17,387 nt of DNA from assembly GCA_052093725.1 (NCBI GenBank), contig JBQDHL010000030.1, forward strand, positions 1 to 17,387. Reading direction: 5' to 3'. The position numbers and the translations under genes were made by a program. The DNA is from Jeotgalicoccus sp052093725. Its GTDB lineage: Bacteria > Bacillota > Bacilli > Staphylococcales > Salinicoccaceae. This document shows, one piece after another, positions 1 through 7,094 of the stretch. Positions within the stretch are counted from its first letter, which is position 1; every line of letters starts with the position of its first letter. The notes beneath the pieces are model-generated. The model searched no databases, was not told where the DNA came from, and worked only from the letters and a program-made list of their open reading frames with translations.

Positions 1-14
1 TATGGGGGATTATA

Positions 15-365
15 ATGACAACATCATTACCAAATTGTCCGAGCTGCAATTCGGAGTATACATACGAGGATGGGCCGCTCTTAATTTGTCCAATGTGCGC
101 GCATGAGTGGACGCCTGAGTCAGCGGAAGAAGAAGCGCTGGCGGCACTCGTAAAAGATGCCAATGGCAACGTCTTGAATGACGGAGATACCGTGACGGTA
201 ATTAAGGATTTAAAAATTAAAGGTTCGTCCAATGTAATCAAGCAGGGAACGAAAGTTAAAGGTATCAGACTTGTTGATCCGGAAGATGGTCATGACATTG
301 ATTGTAAAATACCGGGTATCGGCCAGATGAATCTGAAATCTGAATTTGTGAAGAAAATAGATTAA
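15..365 (+). CDS. yjdM: PhnA/YjdM family zinc-ribbon protein
   Basis: A 116-residue protein that matches the PhnA/YjdM family along its whole length (E. coli member about 111 residues). Four cysteines at 8, 11, 25 and 28 form a CxxC-x13-CxxC zinc ribbon. After a short acidic linker comes the family's small beta domain, which begins around 'VKDANGN', carries the 'KDLKIKGSS' segment, and ends in 'LKSEFVKK'. The start is supported by a GGGGG Shine-Dalgarno at bases 4-8. Despite the name phnA it is not the phosphonoacetate hydrolase, and its role is not established, so 'alkylphosphonate utilization protein' should not be read as function. No phosphonate genes lie nearby. Its promoter is outside the window. 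It ends at a hairpin shared with the convergent siderophore operon. Confidence 0.93.
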   Translation: MTTSLPNCPSCNSEYTYEDGPLLICPMCAHEWTPESAEEEALAALVKDANGNVLNDGDTVTVIKDLKIKGSSNVIKQGTKVKGIRLVDPEDGHDIDCKIPGIGQMNLKSEFVKKID

Positions 366-379
366 GTTTAAAACTAGAA

Positions 380-429
380 AATACGGTCCGGAACCTTTAA
401 ATGAGGGAATCCGGACCGTATTATTTTTT
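380..429. terminator. Bidirectional intrinsic terminator between yjdM and the siderophore operon
   Basis: A perfect 13-bp inverted repeat, aatacggtccgga (380-392) and its complement at 410-422, encloses a 17-nt loop. T-rich sequence follows on the plus strand (421-429), and the minus strand reads a T-rich stretch beyond 380. It lies between the stop codons of two convergent genes and can terminate both. Confidence 0.9.
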
Positions 430-1333
430 ATTCCATTAAACCTTTGCTGTATATTTCAAGCAGGTATTCCAATGTTGTTGGATCGCTGTAGCTGGATGCT
501 GCAGTATCGATTTCAATAACGTTGTCATTTTGTACAGCGGGGATCGACTGCCATACTTCACTTTCAGTAAATGACATGTCTGTCTCTTCACCGCGGCTTA
601 ATATAATATAATCACCTGCATATTCTGCCAAGACTTCTTGTGAAATTTCGTAGTATCCATCAGAAGATACAGCGTCTTCTACATTTTCAGGCATCTTTAA
701 ATCCATTGCCTGGTACAAAATTTCAGTTCCTCTTCCCCATGCTTCGCCAAATAAATAAAATCCTTTGCCATCAGTCTCAATCACTGTAACGGTAGTATCT
801 TCACCGTGTTTTTCTTTAATCTTACTGCCGATATCTGCAGCACGTTTCTCAAAGTCTTCTGCCCATGCACGGGTTTCATCTTCTTTGCCAACGAGTTTAC
901 CTATCTCAATTTGCTGTTCGAGATAATTGAGTTTCCCCCAAGTATAAGTAACGGTTGGTGCAATTTTCTCAAGCTCTTCCAGATTTTCCATGTTGGCTCC
1001 TGCAATAATTAAATCAGGATCTTCAGCTAAGATACTCTCTGGTTCAGCTTCAGTCACCTCGGCAACACTTTTCAGGTCTTCTTCAAACAGTGGATTATTT
1101 TTAGACCACTGATCAACACCTGTCATTTCAACATCGAGAGCATGAAGATTTGGAGCGTAGGCTAAAGCAACAATGCGTTCCGGGTTTTCAGGAACTTCTA
1201 CAGGACCGAATTCAGATTCATATGTAATAGTTTCTTCCTTTGATGATACTTCACCGGCAGGTTCTTCTGAACTGCATGCCCCGAGTATTACTGACAGAGC
1301 CATCGCAAGTGTAAAACTTAAAATTTTCTTCAT
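428..1333 (-). CDS. Ferric-hydroxamate siderophore-binding lipoprotein (FhuD2-like)
   Basis: Substrate-binding lipoprotein of a ferric-siderophore ABC importer (FecB/FhuD superfamily), tethered outside the membrane to hand ferric siderophore to the permeases encoded upstream. I start it at base 1333, not the in-frame ATG at 1354: the bases after 1354 include AGGAG, correctly spaced as the Shine-Dalgarno for 1333, and the protein then begins with a clean lipoprotein signal peptide (lipobox LGAC, Cys20). The 301-residue product resembles my memory of staphylococcal FhuD2, including 'YLEQQ', 'GKEDETRAW', 'AWGRG' (Trp199, Arg201) and 'YAGDYI'. The aromatic YWY stretch near the FhuD2 C-terminal lobe is SSY here (280-282), so the ligand may differ. 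It is last in the operon but has its own Fur-like box and -10. An fhuD-type assignment is reasonable; the exact siderophore is not determined. Confidence 0.9.
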   Translation of the reverse strand: MKKILSFTLAMALSVILGACSSEEPAGEVSSKEETITYESEFGPVEVPENPERIVALAYAPNLHALDVEMTGVDQWSKNNPLFEEDLKSVAEVTEAEPESILAEDPDLIIAGANMENLEELEKIAPTVTYTWGKLNYLEQQIEIGKLVGKEDETRAWAEDFEKRAADIGSKIKEKHGEDTTVTVIETDGKGFYLFGEAWGRGTEILYQAMDLKMPENVEDAVSSDGYYEISQEVLAEYAGDYIILSRGEETDMSFTESEVWQSIPAVQNDNVIEIDTAASSYSDPTTLEYLLEIYSKGLME

Positions 1334-1359
1334 AACATTTCTCCTTTTCTTCATCTAAT

Positions 1360-1390
1360 TGAGATGGATTCTCAATGACTGTTTATTATA
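1360..1390 (-). promoter_or_regulatory. Fur-like box with -10 element for the siderophore lipoprotein gene
   Basis: On the minus strand a TATAAT (1390-1385) is followed a few bases downstream by the dyad TGAGAATCCATCTCA (1374-1360). This matches the 7-1-7 Fur consensus TGATAATnATTATCA at 11 of 14 informative positions and would cover the transcription start. I see no good -35 hexamer. It suggests that the lipoprotein gene has an extra iron-regulated promoter inside the operon. Confidence 0.65.
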
Positions 1391-1417
1391 TAATCCAGCT
1401 AATTTATAGCTGGATTA
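1391..1417 (-). repeat. Perfect 11-bp inverted repeat between permease and lipoprotein genes
   Basis: taatccagcta (1391-1401) and its exact complement (1407-1417) flank a 5-nt loop. On the minus strand the hairpin follows the second permease gene and abuts the TATAAT of the lipoprotein promoter. The sequence beyond it is A/T mixed, not a clean U-tract, so it may be a partial terminator, an mRNA-stabilising stem, or a protein-binding dyad. Confidence 0.7.
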
Positions 1418-1430
1418 GAATTACTGTAAT

Positions 1431-2462
1431 CTAATCATTTAATTTTGCTAAAAGATACAGGAAGTACGGTGCTCCTATAATAGCTACCACAACGCCAGTC
1501 GGTATTTCAGCAGGCTGAAGTATGACACGGCCGAGTGTATCAGCAGTTAATACGAGGACTGCTCCGATAAGCGCACATATCGGAATAACGTACTTATGTT
1601 TGTTGCCAACAAGTCTTCTCGTCATATGCGGAGCAATTAAGCCGACAAAGCCGATACCGCCGCTGACTGAGACACTCGCTGCGGCAAGACCAACTGCAGC
1701 TGCAAGCAGAATCCTGCGTTCTTTTTCGAGATTCATGCCTAAACTGACAGCAGTATGATCACCTAGATTTAACACGTCTAATACCCGGGACTTCATATAG
1801 ACAAATGGAATCAGAACTACCAGCCAGGGGAGCAGGGCAAGAACGAAGTTCCAGTTGGATCCCCAAATACTGCCGGCAAGCCATGTCGCAACGAAATCAT
1901 ATGTTCTAGGATCGAGTTTTAAGGTAAGGACAATCATTAATGCACTAATTCCTGCAGCAACTGCCACTCCGACGAGTATTAACCGAATTGGAGATACGCC
2001 TTCATCCTTTTTGTAAGAGAAAGCATAAATCACAACAGCCGCAGCACCTGCCCCGATGAACGCGAGAACCGGCATAATGAATACAGAGTTGCCAAGATCA
2101 GTCGAGAAATATGATACAAAAAGCATGACTGCAAGTCCTGCACCGGCGTTAATGCCGATTATTCCTGGATCTGCCAACGGATTTTTTACGATACCCTGCA
2201 GTACAGCTCCCGATACAGCAAGCCCTATACCAATGAGTATGGCAATAGTAATTCTCGGCAGACGGAACTCAAACAGCAGCAGTTCATCACGCGGTTCGCC
2301 ATTGCCGAATATTGTTTTAATAACAGTGACCGGATCGATGCGTATAACACCTGTATTTAAACTGACGAGAAATAGAACGATTAAAAGAACTATAAAAACA
2401 CTGGCAACGATTGATGCACGGCGCTGTTTCTTCATGAGACCAGCGGGTTTATACTGATTCAT
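1431..2462 (-). CDS. fhuG: Ferric-siderophore ABC transporter permease (FecCD family, FhuG-like)
   Basis: Integral membrane subunit of the importer, 343 residues and rich in transmembrane helices as expected for the FecCD/BtuC family (usually about 10). Family marks include the 'FRLPR' segment after the first helix, 'LQGIVKNPLADPGIIG' in the N-terminal half, and 'GLIAPHMTRRLVG' in the C-terminal half, the loop that contacts the ATPase. The start ATG overlaps the stop codon of the preceding permease gene by four bases (ATGA), implying translational coupling. Paired with the 351-residue permease it should make the heterodimeric channel, as FhuB/FhuG do in staphylococci and bacilli. Which of the two is 'B' and which is 'G' is assigned by gene order only. 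Confidence 0.92.
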   Translation of the reverse strand: MNQYKPAGLMKKQRRASIVASVFIVLLIVLFLVSLNTGVIRIDPVTVIKTIFGNGEPRDELLLFEFRLPRITIAILIGIGLAVSGAVLQGIVKNPLADPGIIGINAGAGLAVMLFVSYFSTDLGNSVFIMPVLAFIGAGAAAVVIYAFSYKKDEGVSPIRLILVGVAVAAGISALMIVLTLKLDPRTYDFVATWLAGSIWGSNWNFVLALLPWLVVLIPFVYMKSRVLDVLNLGDHTAVSLGMNLEKERRILLAAAVGLAAASVSVSGGIGFVGLIAPHMTRRLVGNKHKYVIPICALIGAVLVLTADTLGRVILQPAEIPTGVVVAIIGAPYFLYLLAKLND

Positions 2463-3514
2463 AGCGCTTTACCTCCTTTACGTGCAAGGTATAAGAAGAA
2501 TGGGACACCGATTAATGAAATGAGTGCGCCAATTGGTATTTCAAAAGGTGCATTCAGCGTGCGTGCGAATAAATCTGCAACAACGACGAGAATTGCACCG
2601 ACAACTGCGCTGACCGGTATTATCCAGCGGTAATCATAACCGACGAGCTTGCGGGTCAAGTGCGGGACGATTAAGCCGACAAAACTGACTGCACCGACCA
2701 CTGACACTGCAAGACCGGCAAGTACGACTATAACGCCTGCGCTGATCAGTTTTGTTCTGACTGTGCGTTCCCCGAGACTAACGGCGACTTCTTCCCCGAG
2801 ACTTAAAATAGTAATAGATTTTGAAATACGCATCGCTATAAATAACATGGTAATAACGATAGGCGTTATTATCGCGAGATGACTCCAACGGGTGCTGGAT
2901 ACGCCTCCGGCATACCAGAATGCCATATCCTGTCCGACGTTAAAGTACAGAGCGATACCTTCACTCAATGCAGTAAGTAATGCTGTAACAGCTGCCCCTG
3001 CAAGGACTAAGCGAAGCGGTGTTAAACCATTTCTGCTCATCGAACCAATGCCGTAAACTATACCTGCACCAAGTGCAGCGCCAAAAAACGACATCAGTAC
3101 AACATAGACATACGGCAGTCCCGGAAAAAAACTGAAACTGATTGCGAGCATCATCACTGCGCCCGCATTCAATCCCAGGAGTCCGGAATCGGCAAGAGGA
3201 TTTCGTGTCATCCCTTGCATTAATGCACCTGCAACACTGAATGCCGCTCCAACGATTGCTGCACCGATAATACGCGGGAATCGGAGTTCCCATATTATCT
3301 GGTGCTGTGTGACAGACCCGTCAAAGTTAAACAAAGCATTCCATATTGTTGATAAGTTTATATCTGCTGCACCAAGTGAAATAGATACTGCAAACGCACA
3401 CAGCAGAAAAATTATCCCGCCTGAGATGATAACCGTTCCGCGGACAGGTTTTGCAGTATTTTTAACTTCTTTTACTTGTTCTTTATCAGTTAAGGAAGAA
3501 TTGAATTTACTCAT
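2459..3514 (-). CDS. fhuB: Ferric-siderophore ABC transporter permease (FecCD family, FhuB-like)
   Basis: First permease of the importer, 351 residues, with a cytoplasmic N-terminal stretch of about 25 residues before the first helix. It carries the family signatures 'LRFPRIIGA', 'LMQGMTRNPLADSGLLG' and the ATPase-contacting 'GLIVPHLTRKLVG'. The gene overlaps the end of the ATPase gene by 8 bases and the next permease gene by 4, so the three cytoplasmic and membrane components are tightly coupled in translation. Together with the second permease it forms the pathway for ferric siderophore delivered by the lipoprotein. Length and organisation match single-unit Gram-positive permeases, not the fused FhuB of E. 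coli. Confidence 0.92.
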   Translation of the reverse strand: MSKFNSSLTDKEQVKEVKNTAKPVRGTVIISGGIIFLLCAFAVSISLGAADINLSTIWNALFNFDGSVTQHQIIWELRFPRIIGAAIVGAAFSVAGALMQGMTRNPLADSGLLGLNAGAVMMLAISFSFFPGLPYVYVVLMSFFGAALGAGIVYGIGSMSRNGLTPLRLVLAGAAVTALLTALSEGIALYFNVGQDMAFWYAGGVSSTRWSHLAIITPIVITMLFIAMRISKSITILSLGEEVAVSLGERTVRTKLISAGVIVVLAGLAVSVVGAVSFVGLIVPHLTRKLVGYDYRWIIPVSAVVGAILVVVADLFARTLNAPFEIPIGALISLIGVPFFLYLARKGGKAL

Positions 3515-4310
3515 AATCTTTGTCCTGACTGCTTAAATGATAAGAAGTGAAAATCGGATGACCGCTGTAAGGACACTTCTGAATGTCGGCTTCGATATTA
3601 AACAATGTTCTTAAATTGTCATGTGTCATTACTTCTTCAGGATTGCCTTTTGTAATAAGATTTCCATCCTTCATTGCTATCATATAATCAGAAAATCTTG
3701 AAGCGTGATTCAGGTCATGCAGAACCATAATAATGGTGCGGTGTTCTTCAATATTCAATTTCTTCAAGAGAAGCAGAATGTCGAGCTGGTGAGCGAGGTC
3801 CAAATAAGTAGTCGGCTCATCGAGCACGAGTGTTTCCGTGCCTTGTGCAAGAGACATAGCAATCCAGACACGCTGGCGCTGGCCGCCTGACATATCACTG
3901 ATTTCACGATCTGAGAAATCTGCAAGGCCTGTTACTTCAATCGCCCAGTTAATATAATTATAATCTTCTTTACTTAGAGAACCGAGTGCTTTTCTGTATG
4001 GAAAACGACCGTATGAAACAAGTTCAAAAACGGTGAGCCCGCCCGGAGATTCTGCAGTTTGCGGCAAAATCGCCATCTGCTTGGCGATCTCTCTAGTGTC
4101 CAGAGTATTAATCGCTTTACCATCGAGTAAAATCGTACCTTTCTCAGCTTTTAATATACGGGAAACCGTTTTTATCAGCGTAGACTTTCCGCAGCCGTTC
4201 GGTCCGATAATTGTCGTTATTTTATTTTTGGGAATCGTAACACTTAAGTCATTTATTACCGAACGGTTGTGGTAGCCAACCGCTATATTATTTATTTCAA
4301 GTGCGTTCAA
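3507..4310 (-). CDS. fhuC: Ferric-hydroxamate ABC transporter ATP-binding protein (FhuC)
   Basis: ATPase subunit, strongly FhuC-like. I choose the TTG at 4310 as start (267 residues): AGAGG at 4323-4319 is well spaced for it, whereas the GTG at 4319 lies inside that Shine-Dalgarno and the GTG at 4313 is too close. Motifs are intact: Walker A GPNGCGKST (36-44), Q-loop Gln84, signature MSGGQ (140-144), Walker B ending in LDEP (163-166), and switch His198 in 'VLHD'. It is first in a four-gene operon behind a strong Fur box. In S. aureus, FhuC also energises other siderophore importers that lack an ATPase, so this protein could serve systems encoded elsewhere; that is known for the relative and only inferred here. 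Confidence 0.93.
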   Translation of the reverse strand: MNALEINNIAVGYHNRSVINDLSVTIPKNKITTIIGPNGCGKSTLIKTVSRILKAEKGTILLDGKAINTLDTREIAKQMAILPQTAESPGGLTVFELVSYGRFPYRKALGSLSKEDYNYINWAIEVTGLADFSDREISDMSGGQRQRVWIAMSLAQGTETLVLDEPTTYLDLAHQLDILLLLKKLNIEEHRTIIMVLHDLNHASRFSDYMIAMKDGNLITKGNPEEVMTHDNLRTLFNIEADIQKCPYSGHPIFTSYHLSSQDKDYE

Positions 4311-4348
4311 CACAGTCACCTCTCATATAGATGATTCTTCAAGAGTAT

Positions 4349-4363
4349 TGAGAATCATTATCA
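4349..4363. promoter_or_regulatory. Fur box controlling the siderophore operon
   Basis: TGAGAATCATTATCA differs from the 7-1-7 Fur consensus TGATAATnATTATCA at a single position. It lies just downstream of the -10 of the fhuC promoter, where Fur-Fe(II) would block transcription when iron is sufficient. It also lies in the divergent gap with the DUF1722 gene, but upstream of that gene's region. Confidence 0.88.
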
Positions 4364-4370
4364 CTCTGAA

Positions 4371-4399
4371 AGTTTATGCCAATAATATCCGAATGTCAA
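4371..4399 (-). promoter_or_regulatory. Sigma-A promoter of fhuC operon
   Basis: On the minus strand a perfect -35 TTGACA (4399-4394) is followed by a 17-bp spacer and the -10 TAAACT (4376-4371, 4 of 6). The Fur box starts about 8 bases further downstream, at the expected transcription start. Confidence 0.7.
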
Positions 4400-4466
4400 T
4401 ATAATATATATCGCTGCGTGAAAAAGGGTACAAGATAATTAAAGTGTAAAGGAAAGAAGGGGTCTG

Positions 4467-4838
4467 ATGAAACGGCGTGGAATGATTGAAAAACTGTGGG
4501 CAGAAGAAAAATATAAAGTTATGATGCATTCGCAAAAACATTATAATTTAATCAGGGAAGAATTGAAAAAAGATATCTCAATAGAAACGCTGGAAATATT
4601 GATTAATGATGCATTTAAAATTACGCCGGAATCTGGTTCTGTAATCAATACAGCTGATCATATGTGGGGATATTTTAAAAAAGTATGTACGGCTGCAGAG
4701 AAAAATGAATATATGCGTTTAAAAGAAGCTTATAAAAAAGAAGAGGTGCCGGCTGAAAAGATGCTGGCTTTTATTAGAAAGTCAGCAGATAAATACGAAG
4801 TGGAGTACTTGCAAAAATCTACTGTGTTGCATAAATAA
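4467..4838 (+). CDS. DUF1722 (YbgA family) protein
   Basis: A 123-residue soluble protein. It matches the DUF1722/YbgA domain by the N-terminal 'KLW-EEKYKVM-HSQKHY' pattern (residues 9-26) and the central 'ADHMWGYFKK' (63-72). It is predicted to be mostly helical. In many bacteria the domain is fused to a second one (DUF523) or stands alone near photolyase genes; neither partner is visible here. The function of the family is not established. The start is supported by an AAGGGG Shine-Dalgarno at 4457-4462. It diverges from fhuC; a possible -10 TATAAT at 4400-4405 overlaps the fhuC promoter region but lacks a clear -35. Confidence 0.82.
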   Translation: MKRRGMIEKLWAEEKYKVMMHSQKHYNLIREELKKDISIETLEILINDAFKITPESGSVINTADHMWGYFKKVCTAAEKNEYMRLKEAYKKEEVPAEKMLAFIRKSADKYEVEYLQKSTVLHK

Positions 4839-4867
4839 AAAATACAGCACGTCAATAACGTACTGTA
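4836..4867 (-). terminator. Intrinsic terminator of the CHAP-protein transcript
   Basis: A 10-bp stem with one mismatch, tacagcacgt (4843-4852) and acgtactgta (4858-4867), has a 5-nt loop. Read on the minus strand it is followed at once by TTTTTTATTTAT. The plus-strand side lacks a T-tract, so it serves the minus-strand CHAP gene, about 100 bases after its stop codon. Confidence 0.75.
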
Positions 4868-4968
4868 CTTAGAGGTGAGCGATTATTATACTGAATATGC
4901 TAGGATGATGAAGCCAATCGGGCACCGACGGGAAGTACAACCTTATTTTCTTGTTTAGCCCCATGATA

Positions 4969-5451
4969 TTATCCTCTGCCGGCGTGTTTATTTATTTTAG
5001 GATGAATATATTTATAATCAGCAGCTTCTTCTGTTGTAATTGTTCGCTCTGAAACTTCATATGCTTCAAGGAAATTCATTTCCGACACAGCGAATGAACC
5101 GTCTTCATAGACAGTTTCAATGTAGGAAACGTGCCCGATTTCACCGCGGTCAGTCTGCATTAATGAACCTTCTTCAGGTACATTATTTACAACATAGCCG
5201 TCATCTTCTGCACGATCTGCCCAGTACTCAGCATCGTTCCATGTTCGTTCTATCATCATGCCGTCTTCCTTAACTTTATCGAAAACATAGTACGTACATT
5301 CTCCCTGATCATATGTATTATTTTCCATAGGATTAGGTGTGAGAATAATTCTAAGTTCTTCTATTAAGCCATCATCAGTTTTACTGTCTGCATAAACTAA
5401 ACCAAATGCCGCAGCAGCGATAATGATGATGGGAAGTATAATTCTTTTCAT
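4969..5451 (-). CDS. Exported CHAP-domain cysteine amidase/peptidase
   Basis: A 160-residue protein with a basic start and a hydrophobic segment (about residues 4-20) that is a signal peptide or membrane anchor, so it should act in the cell wall. The remainder is a CHAP domain of the NlpC/P60 superfamily, which cleaves peptidoglycan amide bonds. The catalytic set is visible: Cys52 in 'GECTYYVFD', His107 in 'GHVSYIE', and Glu124/Asn126 in 'SEMN'. The 'RTWNDAEYWADRA' stretch between them is typical of staphylococcal CHAP proteins. There is no SH3b or LysM targeting domain, so it is a minimal secreted form. An AAAGGA Shine-Dalgarno precedes the ATG. A palindrome lies in its leader. A full WalR box, common before such genes in staphylococci, was not found. 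Substrate bond not determinable. Confidence 0.87.
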   Translation of the reverse strand: MKRIILPIIIIAAAAFGLVYADSKTDDGLIEELRIILTPNPMENNTYDQGECTYYVFDKVKEDGMMIERTWNDAEYWADRAEDDGYVVNNVPEEGSLMQTDRGEIGHVSYIETVYEDGSFAVSEMNFLEAYEVSERTITTEEAADYKYIHPKINKHAGRG

Positions 5452-5474
5452 AAAATAGTGTCCTTTCCAAAATG

Positions 5475-5489
5475 TAACGCTATGCGTTA
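5475..5489. repeat. Palindrome in the CHAP gene leader
   Basis: taacgc-tat-gcgtta is a perfect 6-bp-arm dyad 24 bases upstream of the CHAP gene ATG, on the CHAP side of the divergent gap with the fructosamine-kinase-like gene. It could be an operator or a small mRNA hairpin; no T-tract follows. Confidence 0.5.
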
Positions 5490-5539
5490 TTTAATAACTA
5501 TATGCAATATAACCTATATGTGGCAGGCTTTCTCTGAAT

Positions 5540-5568
5540 TTGAACTGCTGTTGTGTTTCACATATATT
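5540..5568 (+). promoter_or_regulatory. Sigma-A promoter of the 5617-8804 operon
   Basis: -35 TTGAAC (5540-5545), 17-bp spacer, -10 TATATT (5563-5568). The predicted start is about 40 bases before the ATG at 5617. It is the best promoter in the gap and no other regulatory motif is evident. Confidence 0.65.
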
Positions 5569-5616
5569 GTAAAGGAAATAAAGAGAAGTATAAAGTTTAA
5601 GAAAGGGGTAATTTTA

Positions 5617-6474
5617 ATGGATAAACATTGGACCGCACAATTACCGGTTAAAGATCTTAAAAGTATCACACCTGTCAGCGGCGGAGATGTGAATGATGCA
5701 TACCGTATCGAAACGGGTAACAAACTTTATTTCCTGCTGGTGCAGCCGGGTAGAGCTGAAGATTTTTATGCTGCTGAAATTGCAGGCTTGAGGGATTTTG
5801 AGAAAGCCGAAATTACCGCGCCGCGTGTCGAGGATTACGGACAGATTTCCGGTGATGCGTATTTACTGCTGGATTTTCTAGAAGAGGGCTCTGGCAGTCA
5901 GAAGGACCTGGGTGAGCTGGTCGCAAAGCTTCATCTGACACATCAGAAGGATAGTCAGTTCGGCTATCATCTGCCATATGAAGGCAGCGATATTACATTT
6001 CAAAACGGGTGGTTCAATACTTGGAGTGAATTGTTCATCGATCAGCGTCTGGTGCAGCTGCATGAAGAAATTATCAAAAGAGATTTATGGAGCGAACAGG
6101 AGAATCAAATATTTATCAGTGTGCTCGAAATAATTAAAGGGGAATTAAATAAACACGATAGTAAGCCCTCACTGCTTCATGGTGATTTATGGTCGGGAAA
6201 TTACATGTTCCTAAATGACGGGCGTCCTGCATTATTTGACCCTTCTCCCTTGTATGGAGACCGGGAGTTTGATCTGGGTGCCACGCAGGTGTTTGGAGGG
6301 TTTGGCAGTGAATTTTATGAAGCTTACGATAGTGTCTATCCTCTGGCAGAAGGTGCTGAACGCCGTATAGAGTTTTACAAGCTGTATTTGCTGCTTGTTC
6401 ATCTGGTGAAGTTTGGAGAGATGTATCTCGGTAGTGTAAGTAGTACAATGAGGAACATAATAAGTAAAAGATAG
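5617..6474 (+). CDS. Fructosamine kinase family protein
   Basis: A 285-residue member of the fructosamine kinase/phosphotransferase fold. The family phosphorylates ketoamine adducts on glycated protein or small molecules so that they fall apart (deglycation). An in-frame ATG lies far upstream (5482 region), but GAAAGGGG at 5601-5608 fixes the start at 5617, where the protein begins like its staphylococcal relatives. Catalytic loop HGDLWSGN has Asp190 (from His188); the metal-binding segment 'DPSPLYGDREFDLG' has Asp208. The beta-strand where fructosamine kinases carry the ATP-binding lysine (YFVKV) reads YFLLVQ, with Leu41 at that place, so activity should not be assumed. It opens a four-gene operon; the next gene follows after 8 bases. 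Confidence 0.85.
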   Translation: MDKHWTAQLPVKDLKSITPVSGGDVNDAYRIETGNKLYFLLVQPGRAEDFYAAEIAGLRDFEKAEITAPRVEDYGQISGDAYLLLDFLEEGSGSQKDLGELVAKLHLTHQKDSQFGYHLPYEGSDITFQNGWFNTWSELFIDQRLVQLHEEIIKRDLWSEQENQIFISVLEIIKGELNKHDSKPSLLHGDLWSGNYMFLNDGRPALFDPSPLYGDREFDLGATQVFGGFGSEFYEAYDSVYPLAEGAERRIEFYKLYLLLVHLVKFGEMYLGSVSSTMRNIISKR

Positions 6475-6482
6475 GAGATTAT

Positions 6483-7070
6483 ATGGCTGAAAATATATTT
6501 AACAGAATGGCAAAGAAGTATGACAATGAACAGAGAATTGAACTGGCTAATACAATAGCAGCAGAAATGAGAGAACATTTACCTGCAGATTCCAATAAAA
6601 CATTATTAGATTACGGCTGCGGGACCGGACTCATTGGTCTTCAGTTTACTGATAATTTTAAACAACTGATTTTTAGTGATATCTCTGAAGAAATGATGGA
6701 AGTTGTTGGTGAAAAGATTGAAGAGGGCAACATTAAAAATGCTGATACAAGAGCTGTAGATGAACTGGATGACAATGAAGCTGACGTAATTATTGTGTCA
6801 CTAGTAATGCTGCATGTACCTGAATATAAAAAAATGATTAAAAAATTATATACGTTATTAAATGATTCGGGTCAGCTGCTGATTGCTGATTTTGATAAAA
6901 ATGAATCGATTTATCATGAAAAAGTTCATAACGGATTTACTCATGATGAAATGCAGTCTGCTTTAATTGATGCTGGTTTTAAATCGTCTAATATTAAGAC
7001 GTTTTACCACGGAGAAAAAGTATTTATGAACAAAGATGCATCAATGTTTATTGCGTCTGCTGAAAAATAA
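6483..7070 (+). CDS. Class I SAM-dependent methyltransferase
   Basis: A 195-residue protein with a Rossmann methyltransferase fold. SAM-binding motif I is LLDYGCGTG (41-49), and the acidic end of strand 2 is Asp66 in 'FSDISEEM'. 'LVMLHV' and 'LLNDSGQLLIADF' follow as post-motifs III and IV. The AGGAG just upstream supports the ATG. It resembles the UbiE/Methyltransf_11 group of small-molecule methyltransferases, but nothing here identifies the acceptor. It sits 8 bases after the fructosamine-kinase-like gene and 9 (or 24) bases before the TauE gene, so it is co-transcribed. Confidence 0.85.
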   Translation: MAENIFNRMAKKYDNEQRIELANTIAAEMREHLPADSNKTLLDYGCGTGLIGLQFTDNFKQLIFSDISEEMMEVVGEKIEEGNIKNADTRAVDELDDNEADVIIVSLVMLHVPEYKKMIKKLYTLLNDSGQLLIADFDKNESIYHEKVHNGFTHDEMQSALIDAGFKSSNIKTFYHGEKVFMNKDASMFIASAEK

Positions 7071-7094
7071 TTAACTAAAATGGGGATGATAACT

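Noticed and set aside
2056..2457. 133-codon plus-strand ORF antisense to the second permease gene
   Set aside because: It shadows the conserved FecCD gene. The translation is low-complexity Ser/Pro/Thr, with no ribosome binding site or family match.
2961..3293. 110-codon ORF in another frame of the same strand as the first permease gene
   Set aside because: Frame shadow of FhuB, Cys/Arg-rich, with no start signal.
4839..4874. Plus-strand terminator for the DUF1722 gene
   Set aside because: The hairpin exists but is followed by cttagaggtgag on the plus strand; the T-tract is on the minus-strand side only.
5458..5616. N-terminal extension of the fructosamine-kinase-like protein
   Set aside because: The extra residues do not resemble the family and precede the promoter and the GAAAGGGG ribosome binding site at 5601-5608.
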